Part shown: in pieces, positions 7,464 through 14,611 of the stretch
Numbering within the stretch: position 1 is the stretch's first letter
How the letters are laid out: every line of letters starts with the position of its first letter
DNA from: GWF2-50-93 sp049297395
GTDB lineage: Bacteria; Verrucomicrobiota; Lentisphaeria; Victivallales; GWF2-50-93
Length of the DNA stretch: 16,688 nucleotides
Direction: 5' to 3'
NCBI GenBank assembly: GCA_049297395.1
Contig: JBAQUG010000591.1
Span: 1 to 16,688, forward strand
The notes under the pieces: generated by a model
Database searches by the model: none
The model's input: only the letters and a program-made list of their open reading frames with translations
What the model was told of the DNA's origin: nothing
Program-made: the position numbers and the translations under genes

Positions 7464-9763
7464 AAAAACATACAATTGCCCTTGCCGGCAATCCGAACAG
7501 CGGTAAGACTACCCTTTTCAACGCGCTCACCGGTTCAAATCAGCGTGTCGGAAACTGGCCTGGGGTTACGGTGGAGCGCAGCGAAGGTTCATATCGGCAC
7601 AAGGATTTGGAATATGAAGTGATTGACCTGCCGGGGATTTACTCGTTCTCGGCCCACTCGCTCGACGAAAAAGTGTCGCGGCTCTTCATTTTAAAGGACA
7701 AGCCTGAACTGGTGGTGAACATCATTGATGCCACAAACCTTGAGAGGAACCTCTATCTCACGACCCAGCTTATCGAGATGAGGGTTCCGGTTGTCGTGGC
7801 CCTGAACATGATGGATATCGTGGAGCAAAGGCAGATAAAAATAGAAGTGGAGCATCTGGCAAGACACCTTGATTGTCCGGTTGTGCCGATTGTCGCCAAC
7901 CGGGGTGGCAGGGGAATGGGTGAACTGAAAAACGCCATAGACGAAGCCATAGCCGGCCGGCATATTTCAAAGGCGAACGTTGAATACGACGAGGTCGTTG
8001 AAAAATCAATCTCAAGGCTCGTCGAAAAAAACGCCCCGTATGCATCATCGAACAAGGTTGACGCGCGCTGGCTGGCCGTCAAGCTGCTGGAGGAAGATGA
8101 ACTCGCCGGGGAGATGACGAACGGAACGCTGAAAGAATTCGCAGCGGACGAGGCCGGTCAGATCCGGCATCATACCGGGGATGACACCGACATAGTGATT
8201 GCCGACGGGAGATACGGTTTCATCCACGGGCTTTCATGCGACGTGGTCAACAGGACTGCGGAATTAAGCAAGACGCTAACCGACACGGTTGACAAGATCG
8301 TGCTGAACAGGATGCTCGGAATTCCAATCTTCATGCTGATGATGTACCTGATGTTTGTAATAACCATGAAGGTGGGCGCCCCGTTCATTGATTTCTTTGA
8401 CGGACTGTGCGCCACCATTTTCGTGGACGGGATGAAGGAACTGCTGACAAGCCTGGGCTTCCCGGGGTTCCTGACCACTCTCCTTGCGGACGGCATAGGC
8501 GGAGGCGTGCGGACGGTGGCGACCTTCATTCCTCCCATCGGCTTGATCTTCATATGTCTTTCTGCGCTGGAGGATTCCGGATACATGGCGAGGGCGGCGT
8601 TCGTGATGGACCGACTCCTGCGGAGCATCGGCCTTCCGGGCAAGGCGTTTATCCCCATGCTTGTCGGTCTCGGCTGCAACGTTCCAGGCATCATGGCGAC
8701 CAGGACATTGGAAAACAACCGCGACCGCATGCTCTCAGTGCTGATAAATCCGTTGATTTCATGTGGCGCCAGGCTTCCGGTTTATGCGCTTTTCATAGCG
8801 GCATTCTTCAGGGAGAACGGGGCGCTGGTGCTCTTCAGCATTTATTTCACTGGCATTGCGCTGGCAATACTGAGCGGCCTGCTTTTCAGCAAGACAATCC
8901 TTAAAGGTGAGATGTCCACATTCGTCATGGAACTGCCTCCATATCACATTCCCACCGTGAACGGAGTGCTGTATCATGCATGGAACAGGCTGAAGGGGTT
9001 CATGCTGCGCGCCGGCAGGGTCATTATCATAGTCGTCATAGCGATAAGTTTCTTAAATTCCCTTGCTCCCGATGGGTCATTCGGACATGAGGATTCCGGT
9101 GGCTCGCTGCTCAGCCTTATTGGCAAGAAAATCACTCCTGTTTTTTATCCGATGGGAATGACGGATGACAACTGGCCGGCGGCGGTCGGACTTTTCACGG
9201 GAATATTCGCGAAGGAGGCTGTGGTCGGCACATTGAACTCATTGTATTCTGAAATGGACAGGGGGTCGGAGGCGCTTGGCCGAGACAGGGAGAAGTTTGA
9301 TTTTGCAGGCGGCATTAAGAAGGCGTTCCAATCCATTCCCGAAGGCTTCTCAGGTTTCTTTGGCAGTCTGAAAGACCCAGTGGGTTTTGGCGATGTGGTG
9401 AAGGCCGGGGAGAATCTTGACACGGCTGTGGAAAGCCTAAAAGTAGACAAGAGCACCTTCACCGCGATGCAGAAGCGTTTCCCGAACAGGAGTGCAGTGA
9501 TGGCATATCTGCTCTTTGTCCTCATCTATGCTCCGTGTGCAGCGGCTATCTCGGCGATTTACCGCGAGACCAATCTCAAATGGACGCTTTTTTCAGTCTG
9601 CTATCTCACCGGCCTTGCATGGATCGTCTCCACGTTGTTCTATCAGTTCAGTCGCTTGTCCGTGGCGCCGGCATCGGCTTTTGCATGGATTGCAGCATGT
9701 GCGGTACTTCTGGCAGGAATCGTTCTGACCCTATGCCTTTCAAGCAGAAAATGTACAACATGA
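7460..9763 (+). CDS. feoB: FeoB, Fe(II) transporter with N-terminal GTPase domain
   Basis: A 767-residue inner-membrane ferrous iron permease, normal length. The cytosolic G domain shows G1 GNPNSGKT (10-17), a G2 region GNWPGVTVE (31-39), G3 DLPG (56-59), G4 NMMD (116-119) and a G5-like VANRGG (about 145-150). The helical FeoB_C regulatory domain follows to about residue 260. The membrane part has the Gate motif LGCNVPG with Cys406, the ISCGARLPVY segment with Cys435, and the second gate FAKEAVVGTLNSLY with Lys585-Glu586. The GTG start overlaps the feoA stop by 4 nt. Apart from a large soluble loop between the second gate and the last helices, also usual in the family, nothing is abnormal. 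Confidence 0.96.
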   Translation: MKKHTIALAGNPNSGKTTLFNALTGSNQRVGNWPGVTVERSEGSYRHKDLEYEVIDLPGIYSFSAHSLDEKVSRLFILKDKPELVVNIIDATNLERNLYLTTQLIEMRVPVVVALNMMDIVEQRQIKIEVEHLARHLDCPVVPIVANRGGRGMGELKNAIDEAIAGRHISKANVEYDEVVEKSISRLVEKNAPYASSNKVDARWLAVKLLEEDELAGEMTNGTLKEFAADEAGQIRHHTGDDTDIVIADGRYGFIHGLSCDVVNRTAELSKTLTDTVDKIVLNRMLGIPIFMLMMYLMFVITMKVGAPFIDFFDGLCATIFVDGMKELLTSLGFPGFLTTLLADGIGGGVRTVATFIPPIGLIFICLSALEDSGYMARAAFVMDRLLRSIGLPGKAFIPMLVGLGCNVPGIMATRTLENNRDRMLSVLINPLISCGARLPVYALFIAAFFRENGALVLFSIYFTGIALAILSGLLFSKTILKGEMSTFVMELPPYHIPTVNGVLYHAWNRLKGFMLRAGRVIIIVVIAISFLNSLAPDGSFGHEDSGGSLLSLIGKKITPVFYPMGMTDDNWPAAVGLFTGIFAKEAVVGTLNSLYSEMDRGSEALGRDREKFDFAGGIKKAFQSIPEGFSGFFGSLKDPVGFGDVVKAGENLDTAVESLKVDKSTFTAMQKRFPNRSAVMAYLLFVLIYAPCAAAISAIYRETNLKWTLFSVCYLTGLAWIVSTLFYQFSRLSVAPASAFAWIAACAVLLAGIVLTLCLSSRKCTT

Positions 9764-9776
9764 AAGGAGGTAGTGT

Positions 9777-10094
9777 ATGAATATTTTTCAAAAACTGACA
9801 GGATACGGATGCGAGGGGGATGCGGATTCAGCGTCCATTGTTCCATGCCGCCATCGGAAAAAAGAACATGTGGCAAAGCCGCTCGCAACCTGTTTTGAGG
9901 GGGAAGTGGGGCTGATATGCGGCAATGATGATTTGAAGACGCTGGAAATGGGCCTCTGCAACGGATGTGTCGTAGAGATTGTCCACAACGTTTCTGGAGG
10001 CCTGAACCTGATCGTAAAAATATACGGACAGCGTTATGTGATACCAAGGGAGACAGCTCAAAACATAAGGGTGAAAACATGCTGCGCGAAATGA
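9777..10094 (+). CDS. Second FeoA-domain protein, Cys-rich
   Basis: A 105-residue protein with an FeoA/SH3-like core at about 35-100 (FEGEVGLICGNDDLKTLEMGLCNGCVVEIVHNVSGG, then LIVKIYGQRYVIPRE). An N-terminal extension of about 34 residues precedes it. Eight Cys are present (12, 24, 39, 48, 61, 64, 102, 103), including a CNGC pair where canonical FeoA has the KG turn and a terminal Cys-Cys. A perfect AAAGGAGG (9763-9770) lies six bases before the ATG, and the gene begins 13 bp after feoB. Two FeoA-domain proteins in one operon are known in other bacteria. The Cys content suggests metal or redox sensing, which is inference. Confidence 0.8.
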   Translation: MNIFQKLTGYGCEGDADSASIVPCRHRKKEHVAKPLATCFEGEVGLICGNDDLKTLEMGLCNGCVVEIVHNVSGGLNLIVKIYGQRYVIPRETAQNIRVKTCCAK

Positions 10095-10306
10095 GGAATT
10101 ACATCAGGGACAACAGGGAGGTTGCAGTCAAAGACGTCGCTATCCGCTTCAGGGCCGACAAGTCGCTCATCGAGGCGCTTGCCAAGGAACTCGAAGACAA
10201 GGGGTTTGTCGAAGTTCGCAGACCGGGAACGTGCTCCGGATGTTCCGGCTCGTGCGAATGCTCCTCCGCGGACAACGGTGTCATGCTGAAATGGAAGGAC
10301 AGGTAG
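10079..10306 (+). CDS. feoC: FeoC-like winged-helix Fe-S protein
   Basis: A 75-residue protein overlapping the end of the preceding FeoA-domain gene by 16 nt. Residues 1-48 form a small winged-helix pattern (MLREMRNYIRDNREVAVKD, then DKSLIEALAKELEDKGFVEV), as in FeoC proteins that control FeoB stability or transcription. A Cys cluster CX2CX3CXC follows (Cys52, 55, 59, 61), in the position where FeoC carries its Fe-S ligands. The start ATG (10079) has AAGGGTG about six bases upstream; longer frames starting near 9965 lie inside the previous gene and are not needed. It is the last of the tight feo cluster, with a 67-bp gap to the ATPase. Confidence 0.78.
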   Translation: MLREMRNYIRDNREVAVKDVAIRFRADKSLIEALAKELEDKGFVEVRRPGTCSGCSGSCECSSADNGVMLKWKDR

Positions 10307-10322
10307 TCTTTTGCAGAAGGAG

Positions 10323-10354
10323 TTGTCCATCTAATTAAGTAACATTGATATTAC
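10323..10354 (+). promoter_or_regulatory. Weak candidate promoter/operator before the P-type ATPase
   Basis: The 67-bp gap after feoC contains TTGTCC (10323-10328) and, 18 bp later, GATATT (10347-10352). It also contains an imperfect palindrome GTAACATTGATATTAC (10339-10354) with 4-bp outer arms. It does not contain the AGTTAGG-type operator. The ATPase may therefore be read through from the feo promoter or have its own weak promoter. Support is limited to these resemblances. Confidence 0.25.
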
Positions 10355-10373
10355 ATGAAGGGAAAACCGATTG

Positions 10374-12542
10374 ATGCATGTTAAAAATCATCAGAATGTC
10401 AACGAACGGAGGAAAGCCGGGAACGGGAGCGCCGTGGAAGTGACCTTTTCAATTTCCGGGATGTCGTGCGGGAACTGCGCGGCGGGTCTGGAAAAGGAGA
10501 TTCAGGCTCTGGAGGGGGTGCAATCGGCAAGTGCAAGCCATGTGCTCTCCCATGCCGTGATAAGATACGATCCCGCGGTCATCGGAGCCGACGCCATCGG
10601 GAAAAGGATAAGAAGGCTGGGCTATGAGGCCTCGGAGAGGCGGGATGACGGTGCGGGGGATGAAAGCGGAGAGGTGAAGCGTTCGGAGATTCTTTTTGTG
10701 GTCGGCGTCGGGGGGCTGCTTGTTGCGGCGTGGATGATGCGTTTCCTATCGTCAATCCCCGCCTGGCTTCCAGATGCGATCTCTGGATTTGCGGCGCTTG
10801 TCGGCGGCTACCCCATCGCATCTAAGGCGGTGCGCTCGGCGCTGCGTCTGCAGTTGAACGTTGACGCACTGGTGGTCATTGCGGCCTCAGCGGCGTTTGT
10901 CATAGGCAACTATCTCGAGGCAGGCGTGGTCATCTTCATACTTCTTCTCGGCGAACTCCTTGAGAGAATCACTGTTTCCAGGACCAGCAGCGCCATCCGG
11001 GGTTTGGGAACCCTGTTGCCGGACAAGGTCAATGTAAAAAGGGATGGGGATGAGATTGAAGTTGCGTGTTCGGAAATAGCGATCGGCGACGTGATAATCG
11101 TCCGCTCCGGCGAACGCATTGCGGTGGACGGGATCGTTTTGTCGGGAACTGCAACGGTTGATCAGTCTCCGGTCACCGGAGAATCCATGCCCGTTGAAAA
11201 AAACTGTGGAGACGAGGTCTATTCGGGGACGCTCAGCCAGCTTGGCGCAATCGAAATAAGGGCCACCAAGGTTGGAAGGGACAGCACTGTGGCGAAGATC
11301 AGGACGATGATTGTCGAGGCGCAGGAAAACAAGGCCGAAGTGCAGCGCCTCGTGGACCGTTTCGCGGCGTATTTCGTGCCGGCAATGCTCGTTATTGCAG
11401 CTGTTGCCTATGCGGTCACGGGTGACATCCAGCGCGCCATCACAATCCTCATCGTGGCTTGTCCGTGCGCCTTTGTCCTAGGGACGCCAACAGCCATGAT
11501 CGCGGCAATCGGAGCCGCCGCGCGGAAAGGGGTCGTGATACGCGGAGGGGATGTCCTCGAGACGCTTGGAAGGATTGATGGAGTCGTGTTCGACAAGACG
11601 GGAACTCTCACCAGAGGAGTGCCGCGCGTCATGGACATCAGGACGGTATGCGGACATTCTGAAAAGGAAGTCCTCAAGTTTGCGGCTGTGGCTGAAAAGC
11701 TTTCCGAACATCCGCTCGGACGCGCTATACTGGAAAAGGCCGGAGAATGGGAGCTTGTCATCGCGACTCCGGACAAATTCTGCGTGAAGCGAGGACACGG
11801 CATCGAAGTAAGCCATGACGGACTGAGGATTGTGCTTGGGAACCGGGACCTGCTCGCGGACAACGGGATTGCGCTTCCCGCCGATGCGGAGAGCTACATG
11901 CAGGAGCGCGAATTGCGCGGGGAAACCATCCTTATCCTTGCGCACGACAAGGAAGTATGTGGCCTCATCAGTCTGGCCGACCCTGTTAGAAAAGAGGCGC
12001 CGGAAAGCATAAGAGCCCTTAAGGAATGTGGAGTGAACCGGATTATCGCAATGTACACAGGGGACAACAATCGGACAGCTTTGTCCATTGCAGGCGACCT
12101 CGGGATCGAGGAGGTTGCGGCCGGGCTTCTTCCGGAAGACAAGGTCAGCCGGATAAAGGCTCTGAAGGACAAGGGGTATTCCATAGCCATGGTGGGGGAC
12201 GGGATCAATGATGCGCCCGCACTGGCGACTGCAGACGTAGGAATAGCAATGGGCGTCGTCGGAAGTGACATAACGATGCAGGCTGCCAGCGTCATTCTTT
12301 TGAACGACAACCTTTCCCAGGTTCCTTCGGTGATCGCCCTCGGACGCAAGACGCTGGGCGTGGTCCGGCAGAATCTGGCCTTCGCCCTGTTGTTCAATGC
12401 GACGATGATATTCCTGGCGTCTGGCGGTTTTATCTGCATGGTGGTCGGCGCGATATGTCATCAGGCCAGCTCACTTTTCGTAATACTCAACTCAATGCGG
12501 CTCCTCCGGGCGATGAAAGGGGAAATCAGGGGTAAACGTTGA
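10374..12542 (+). CDS. P1B-type heavy-metal-translocating ATPase with one N-terminal HMA domain
   Basis: A 722-residue inner-membrane cation pump. In order it has an HMA domain with GMSCGNC (29-35), TM helices, the actuator motif TGES, the TM6 metal site Cys363-Pro-Cys365, the phosphorylation motif DKTGTLT with Asp407, the SEHPLG nucleotide-site motif, and GDGIND with Asp609. The C-terminal membrane pair has N667 and N675 in TM7 and CHQASS (Cys695-Ser700) in TM8. This signature is not the MxxSS of classical Cu+ pumps nor the DxG of Zn/Cd pumps, so the metal cannot be named. Proximity to feo makes iron or another divalent metal worth considering. The ATG at 10374 is preferred over TTG at 10371 because AAGGGA (10358-10363) is ten bases upstream. 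Confidence 0.9.
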   Translation: MHVKNHQNVNERRKAGNGSAVEVTFSISGMSCGNCAAGLEKEIQALEGVQSASASHVLSHAVIRYDPAVIGADAIGKRIRRLGYEASERRDDGAGDESGEVKRSEILFVVGVGGLLVAAWMMRFLSSIPAWLPDAISGFAALVGGYPIASKAVRSALRLQLNVDALVVIAASAAFVIGNYLEAGVVIFILLLGELLERITVSRTSSAIRGLGTLLPDKVNVKRDGDEIEVACSEIAIGDVIIVRSGERIAVDGIVLSGTATVDQSPVTGESMPVEKNCGDEVYSGTLSQLGAIEIRATKVGRDSTVAKIRTMIVEAQENKAEVQRLVDRFAAYFVPAMLVIAAVAYAVTGDIQRAITILIVACPCAFVLGTPTAMIAAIGAAARKGVVIRGGDVLETLGRIDGVVFDKTGTLTRGVPRVMDIRTVCGHSEKEVLKFAAVAEKLSEHPLGRAILEKAGEWELVIATPDKFCVKRGHGIEVSHDGLRIVLGNRDLLADNGIALPADAESYMQERELRGETILILAHDKEVCGLISLADPVRKEAPESIRALKECGVNRIIAMYTGDNNRTALSIAGDLGIEEVAAGLLPEDKVSRIKALKDKGYSIAMVGDGINDAPALATADVGIAMGVVGSDITMQAASVILLNDNLSQVPSVIALGRKTLGVVRQNLAFALLFNATMIFLASGGFICMVVGAICHQASSLFVILNSMRLLRAMKGEIRGKR

Positions 12543-12543
12543 A

Positions 12544-12560
12544 GATGCGCTTGTCGCATC
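12544..12560 (+). terminator. Small hairpin just after the ATPase stop, weak terminator candidate
   Basis: GATGCG (12544-12549) and CGCATC (12555-12560) form a perfect 6-bp stem with a 5-nt loop, beginning 1 nt after the stop codon. The following sequence has only a short TTTT (12566-12569) after CCGGAG, so any termination would be inefficient. It could also be a 3'-end stabilising hairpin. Confidence 0.35.
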
Positions 12561-12601
12561 CGGAGTTTTGCAATTTCGAGCAATAGAGAAAGGAAATTCA
12601 A

Positions 12602-12727
12602 ATGAGAAAATATTTATTGATGCCTGTGGAGGCAATCGCCGCCGGTTCAACCTGCTGTTCTGAACATCTCACCAATAGAATGTTTTGGGAAGACTGTTTT
12701 TTTGCAGATGCAGTTAGGCGCGCCTAA
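12602..12727 (+). CDS. Putative 41-residue small protein, overlaps promoter P3
   Basis: The ATG at 12602 has a strong AAAGGA (12589-12594) seven bases upstream. The frame runs 41 codons and ends with TAA at 12725-12727, inside the third operator. The N-terminus MRKYLLMPVEAIAAGSTCCSEH resembles a worn lipoprotein signal peptide, with a Cys pair at 18-19, but the hydrophobic stretch is interrupted by Pro and Glu. No family is recognised. It may be a degraded small lipoprotein, a real small protein co-transcribed with the ATPase, or a leader whose translation crosses the downstream promoter. Confidence 0.4.
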   Translation: MRKYLLMPVEAIAAGSTCCSEHLTNRMFWEDCFFADAVRRA

Positions 12728-12730
12728 GTT
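12701..12730 (+). promoter_or_regulatory. Promoter P3 with third DtxR/MntR-like operator, upstream of the pseudopilin operon
   Basis: The operator AGTTAGG-CGCG-CCTAAGT (12712-12729) has the same 7-4-7 layout as the two feo operators. The last six bases TAAGTT (12725-12730) serve as a -10-like element, as in P1 and P2. The -35 is weaker: TTTGCA (12701-12706, spacer 18) or TTGCAG (12702-12707, spacer 17). The pseudopilin ATG is 50 bp downstream of the -10. The third operator copy is strong evidence that the same repressor controls this operon; the identity of the repressor is inferred. Confidence 0.65.
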
Positions 12731-12780
12731 TTTCATGTGTCAATCATGATGTCATAAAAACAAATACAAGGAATTTGGAA

Positions 12781-13614
12781 ATGAAAAGCATGAGAGTAAA
12801 AAGAAAATTGTTCACAATCGTGGAGCTTCTGGTCGTTATTGCAATAATCGGAATTCTTGCATCAATGATCCTTGCGGCTTTGAGTGCTGCAAAAGAAAAG
12901 GCAAAATCAATAACCTGTAAAAATAACCTCAAACAGATCGGACTTGGAATGAACCTATACATTAATGACTATAATGGAACTTATCCTACGGTAAGATGGG
13001 GAACATCACCGAAGGTGAGGTGGCAGAACAGCATAGGTTCTAACATAGGAGGTTCGGTGCTTGATCCATCGCAGGAGAGTGATGCAACGGGAACAAATGT
13101 AATCACTAATAATATCTTTAAATGTCCGTCCACGGAAAAATCAAAATACCAGTTGGATCCCACGTCGGGACCGCTGCTGGGGAAAAAAAGAGAGGATTAT
13201 CTGAGAACCGGCTCCTATGGATACAACTGGGCGACATTCGGCCCCTTCCATCTTGACAATACGGTAATCAGAAAATATCCTGTCAATGTGAAGCAAATAC
13301 CTCATCCTGCCTCAACTATACTTGTCGCAGATTCATTCGGTGTCTATAATAAATCAGAAAACAGACCCCATGCCTATACTATTGATGCGCCTGTTCAACT
13401 TAATGGAAGATGGGGAACGGCAGGGGGACAGACTCCGGCGGATCCGAGACATGGAAAATTCTTCAACAGCACGCATGGAGACGGACATGTTGAAGAATAC
13501 ACAATGCTTTCTGCGGGTTATGATGCCAATGATCCTGAGAATGTCTCGGGAGGAGGCAATCCATTATTGTGGAATGGGTATGCCGACAGTTCAATCACTG
13601 TTTTTACACCCTGA
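12781..13614 (+). CDS. Pseudopilin-like protein with H-x9-DG motif (prepilin-type N-terminus)
   Basis: A 277-residue type IV pilin/T2SS pseudopilin-like protein. The N-terminus is basic, followed by FTIVELLVVIAIIGILASM, a single hydrophobic helix with Glu at mature position 5 (Glu15). Leu10, not Gly, precedes the expected cleavage point. The C-terminal part carries an exact H-x9-DG motif (His224, Asp234-Gly235). This matches the abundant DUF1559/H-X9-DG-type proteins of Lentisphaerae, Verrucomicrobia and Planctomycetes. The protein is presumably membrane-anchored with its body in the periplasm or outside the cell; the substrate or partner is unknown. The ATG at 12781 has AAGGA (12768-12772) eight bases upstream and is preferred over the TTG at 12775. 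The gene is more A+T-rich than the feo genes. Confidence 0.85.
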   Translation: MKSMRVKRKLFTIVELLVVIAIIGILASMILAALSAAKEKAKSITCKNNLKQIGLGMNLYINDYNGTYPTVRWGTSPKVRWQNSIGSNIGGSVLDPSQESDATGTNVITNNIFKCPSTEKSKYQLDPTSGPLLGKKREDYLRTGSYGYNWATFGPFHLDNTVIRKYPVNVKQIPHPASTILVADSFGVYNKSENRPHAYTIDAPVQLNGRWGTAGGQTPADPRHGKFFNSTHGDGHVEEYTMLSAGYDANDPENVSGGGNPLLWNGYADSSITVFTP

Positions 13615-13634
13615 TATAAAAAGGAGAATTCGCT

Positions 13635-14324
13635 ATGGAAATGTATGAATCTGTAATAAATATGAGAGAAGCAATAAAAAATGCCGCGATAGACCATTGC
13701 AGAAGGAAAGCTGCTCTGCGGAAAAAAGGCCGTGATTTTAATTTGATCAAAAAGATTCCGGCAGTGCTCGCAGTTTTTATTTTCACCGGCTACATGTCTT
13801 GCAAAATTTATAATGCCACCCAAAATTATTATAATCAGAAATTTGATTTTAGCAACAAGAAATCAGCTGAAACAATTTTCGGTCTAAAAATCGCGGAAAC
13901 CGCAATTGCTGAAAATAATGGCGGTCATGAAACAATTGTAATGCCCCTCTTCAGTCAAAATAATCCGCTGTTCTTGGAAAGAATAAACGCACTGTCAGGG
14001 AAACTGAAAAGCAAAGGTCAAGACGTGAACATCTATTGGGCGGCAAACGAAGGAGAATATAATTCTGAGGACGAATATAGCCCGTTCATCGACAGGGTTC
14101 TTTCACTTTATCCCACGTCAAATACCCTCATAATTGTATCTGCCGGAGATGTCTCGAATGCAAAAATAACAGATAAACTTAAGAATTTTATCAGTGGGGG
14201 CGGTCTATTCGTCATGGCAGGTGAGGTGAACAGCAAATCATCTCTGATGAATATAGCGAGGAATGGCCAAGCCGTTGTTGTTTCCGGACTGCATATATAC
14301 AATGAAACAAGGAAGGCGAGATGA
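13635..14324 (+). CDS. Unrecognised single-TM protein downstream of the pseudopilin
   Basis: A 229-residue protein with AAGGAG (13620-13625) nine bases before its ATG, starting 20 bp after the pseudopilin and so probably co-transcribed. It has a basic cytoplasmic N-terminus (1-38), one hydrophobic helix at about 41-58 (IPAVLAVFIFTGYMSC) and a soluble C-terminal body of about 170 residues outside. The body shows alternating beta-strand and helix stretches: ETIVMPLFS; SGKLKSKGQDVNIYWA; NTLIIVSAGDVSNAKITDKL; GGGLFVMAGEV; GQAVVVSGL. This suggests a Rossmann-like alpha/beta fold, but I know no family match. Cys55 in GYMSC is a poor lipobox. The stop overlaps the ATG of the next, broken ORF (ATGA), implying translational coupling. 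Confidence 0.7.
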   Translation: MEMYESVINMREAIKNAAIDHCRRKAALRKKGRDFNLIKKIPAVLAVFIFTGYMSCKIYNATQNYYNQKFDFSNKKSAETIFGLKIAETAIAENNGGHETIVMPLFSQNNPLFLERINALSGKLKSKGQDVNIYWAANEGEYNSEDEYSPFIDRVLSLYPTSNTLIIVSAGDVSNAKITDKLKNFISGGGLFVMAGEVNSKSSLMNIARNGQAVVVSGLHIYNETRKAR

Positions 14325-14516
14325 AGAAAAAACACTCTGTCTTTTAGGAAAGCTTTCCTTCTTATTGCAATCATAGTCGCCTTTTTCTTCATTGCGTCAT
14401 GGAGAGTAGTCGGACTTATTTATTCAGGTAAGACTTCACAGCAGAGGAAGGAAAAGGCAATAGGACAAAAGCCAACTGATGTCGTCAATAAGAAGATTGC
14501 GCCCGGAGGGAGGTGA
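14321..14516 (+). pseudogene. Small membrane-protein ORF interrupted by a one-base frameshift
   Basis: An ATG at 14321 overlaps the previous stop (ATGA). Its frame reads MKKKHSVF and stops at TAG (14345-14347). The +1 frame then continues open to TGA at 14514-14516, giving RKAFLLIAIIVAFFFIASW, a clear transmembrane helix, followed by a basic tail (about 64 residues in all). Removing one A from the A6 run at 14327-14332 joins the start to the open frame (MKKNTLSFRKAFLL). Alternatively, a +1 slip on UUU before UAG would do so. Likely explanations are a homopolymer sequencing error or a recent mutation; programmed frameshifting is less likely because no stimulator is evident. No family is recognised. 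Confidence 0.6.
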
Positions 14517-14562
14517 CAGTCGTATGCGGGTGCTTTGGTCTTTGATTTCTTCTTGCTCATCA

Positions 14563-14611
14563 GTAACACTCCAATCAATAGTTTATTGGAAAACCATATT
14601 TGAAGTGTTAC
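14563..14611. repeat. Nested inverted repeat
   Basis: The outer arms GTAACACT (14563-14570) and AGTGTTAC (14604-14611) are perfectly complementary. Directly inside the left arm is a second stem, CCAAT (14571-14575) with ATTGG (14585-14589). The remaining 14 nt on the right are unpaired. No T-run follows, so it is not a classic terminator. It may be a 3' structure of the upstream operon or part of an uncharacterised RNA. Confidence 0.5.

Noticed and set aside
11478..12461. Open frame of 327 codons on the - strand
   Set aside because: It is antisense to the P-type ATPase, whose motifs are intact; the antisense product shows no domain pattern.
14325..14347. Programmed +1 frameshift of the release-factor-2 type at UUU-UAG
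   Set aside because: The characteristic upstream Shine-Dalgarno-like stimulator is missing, so an indel in the A6 run is a simpler explanation.
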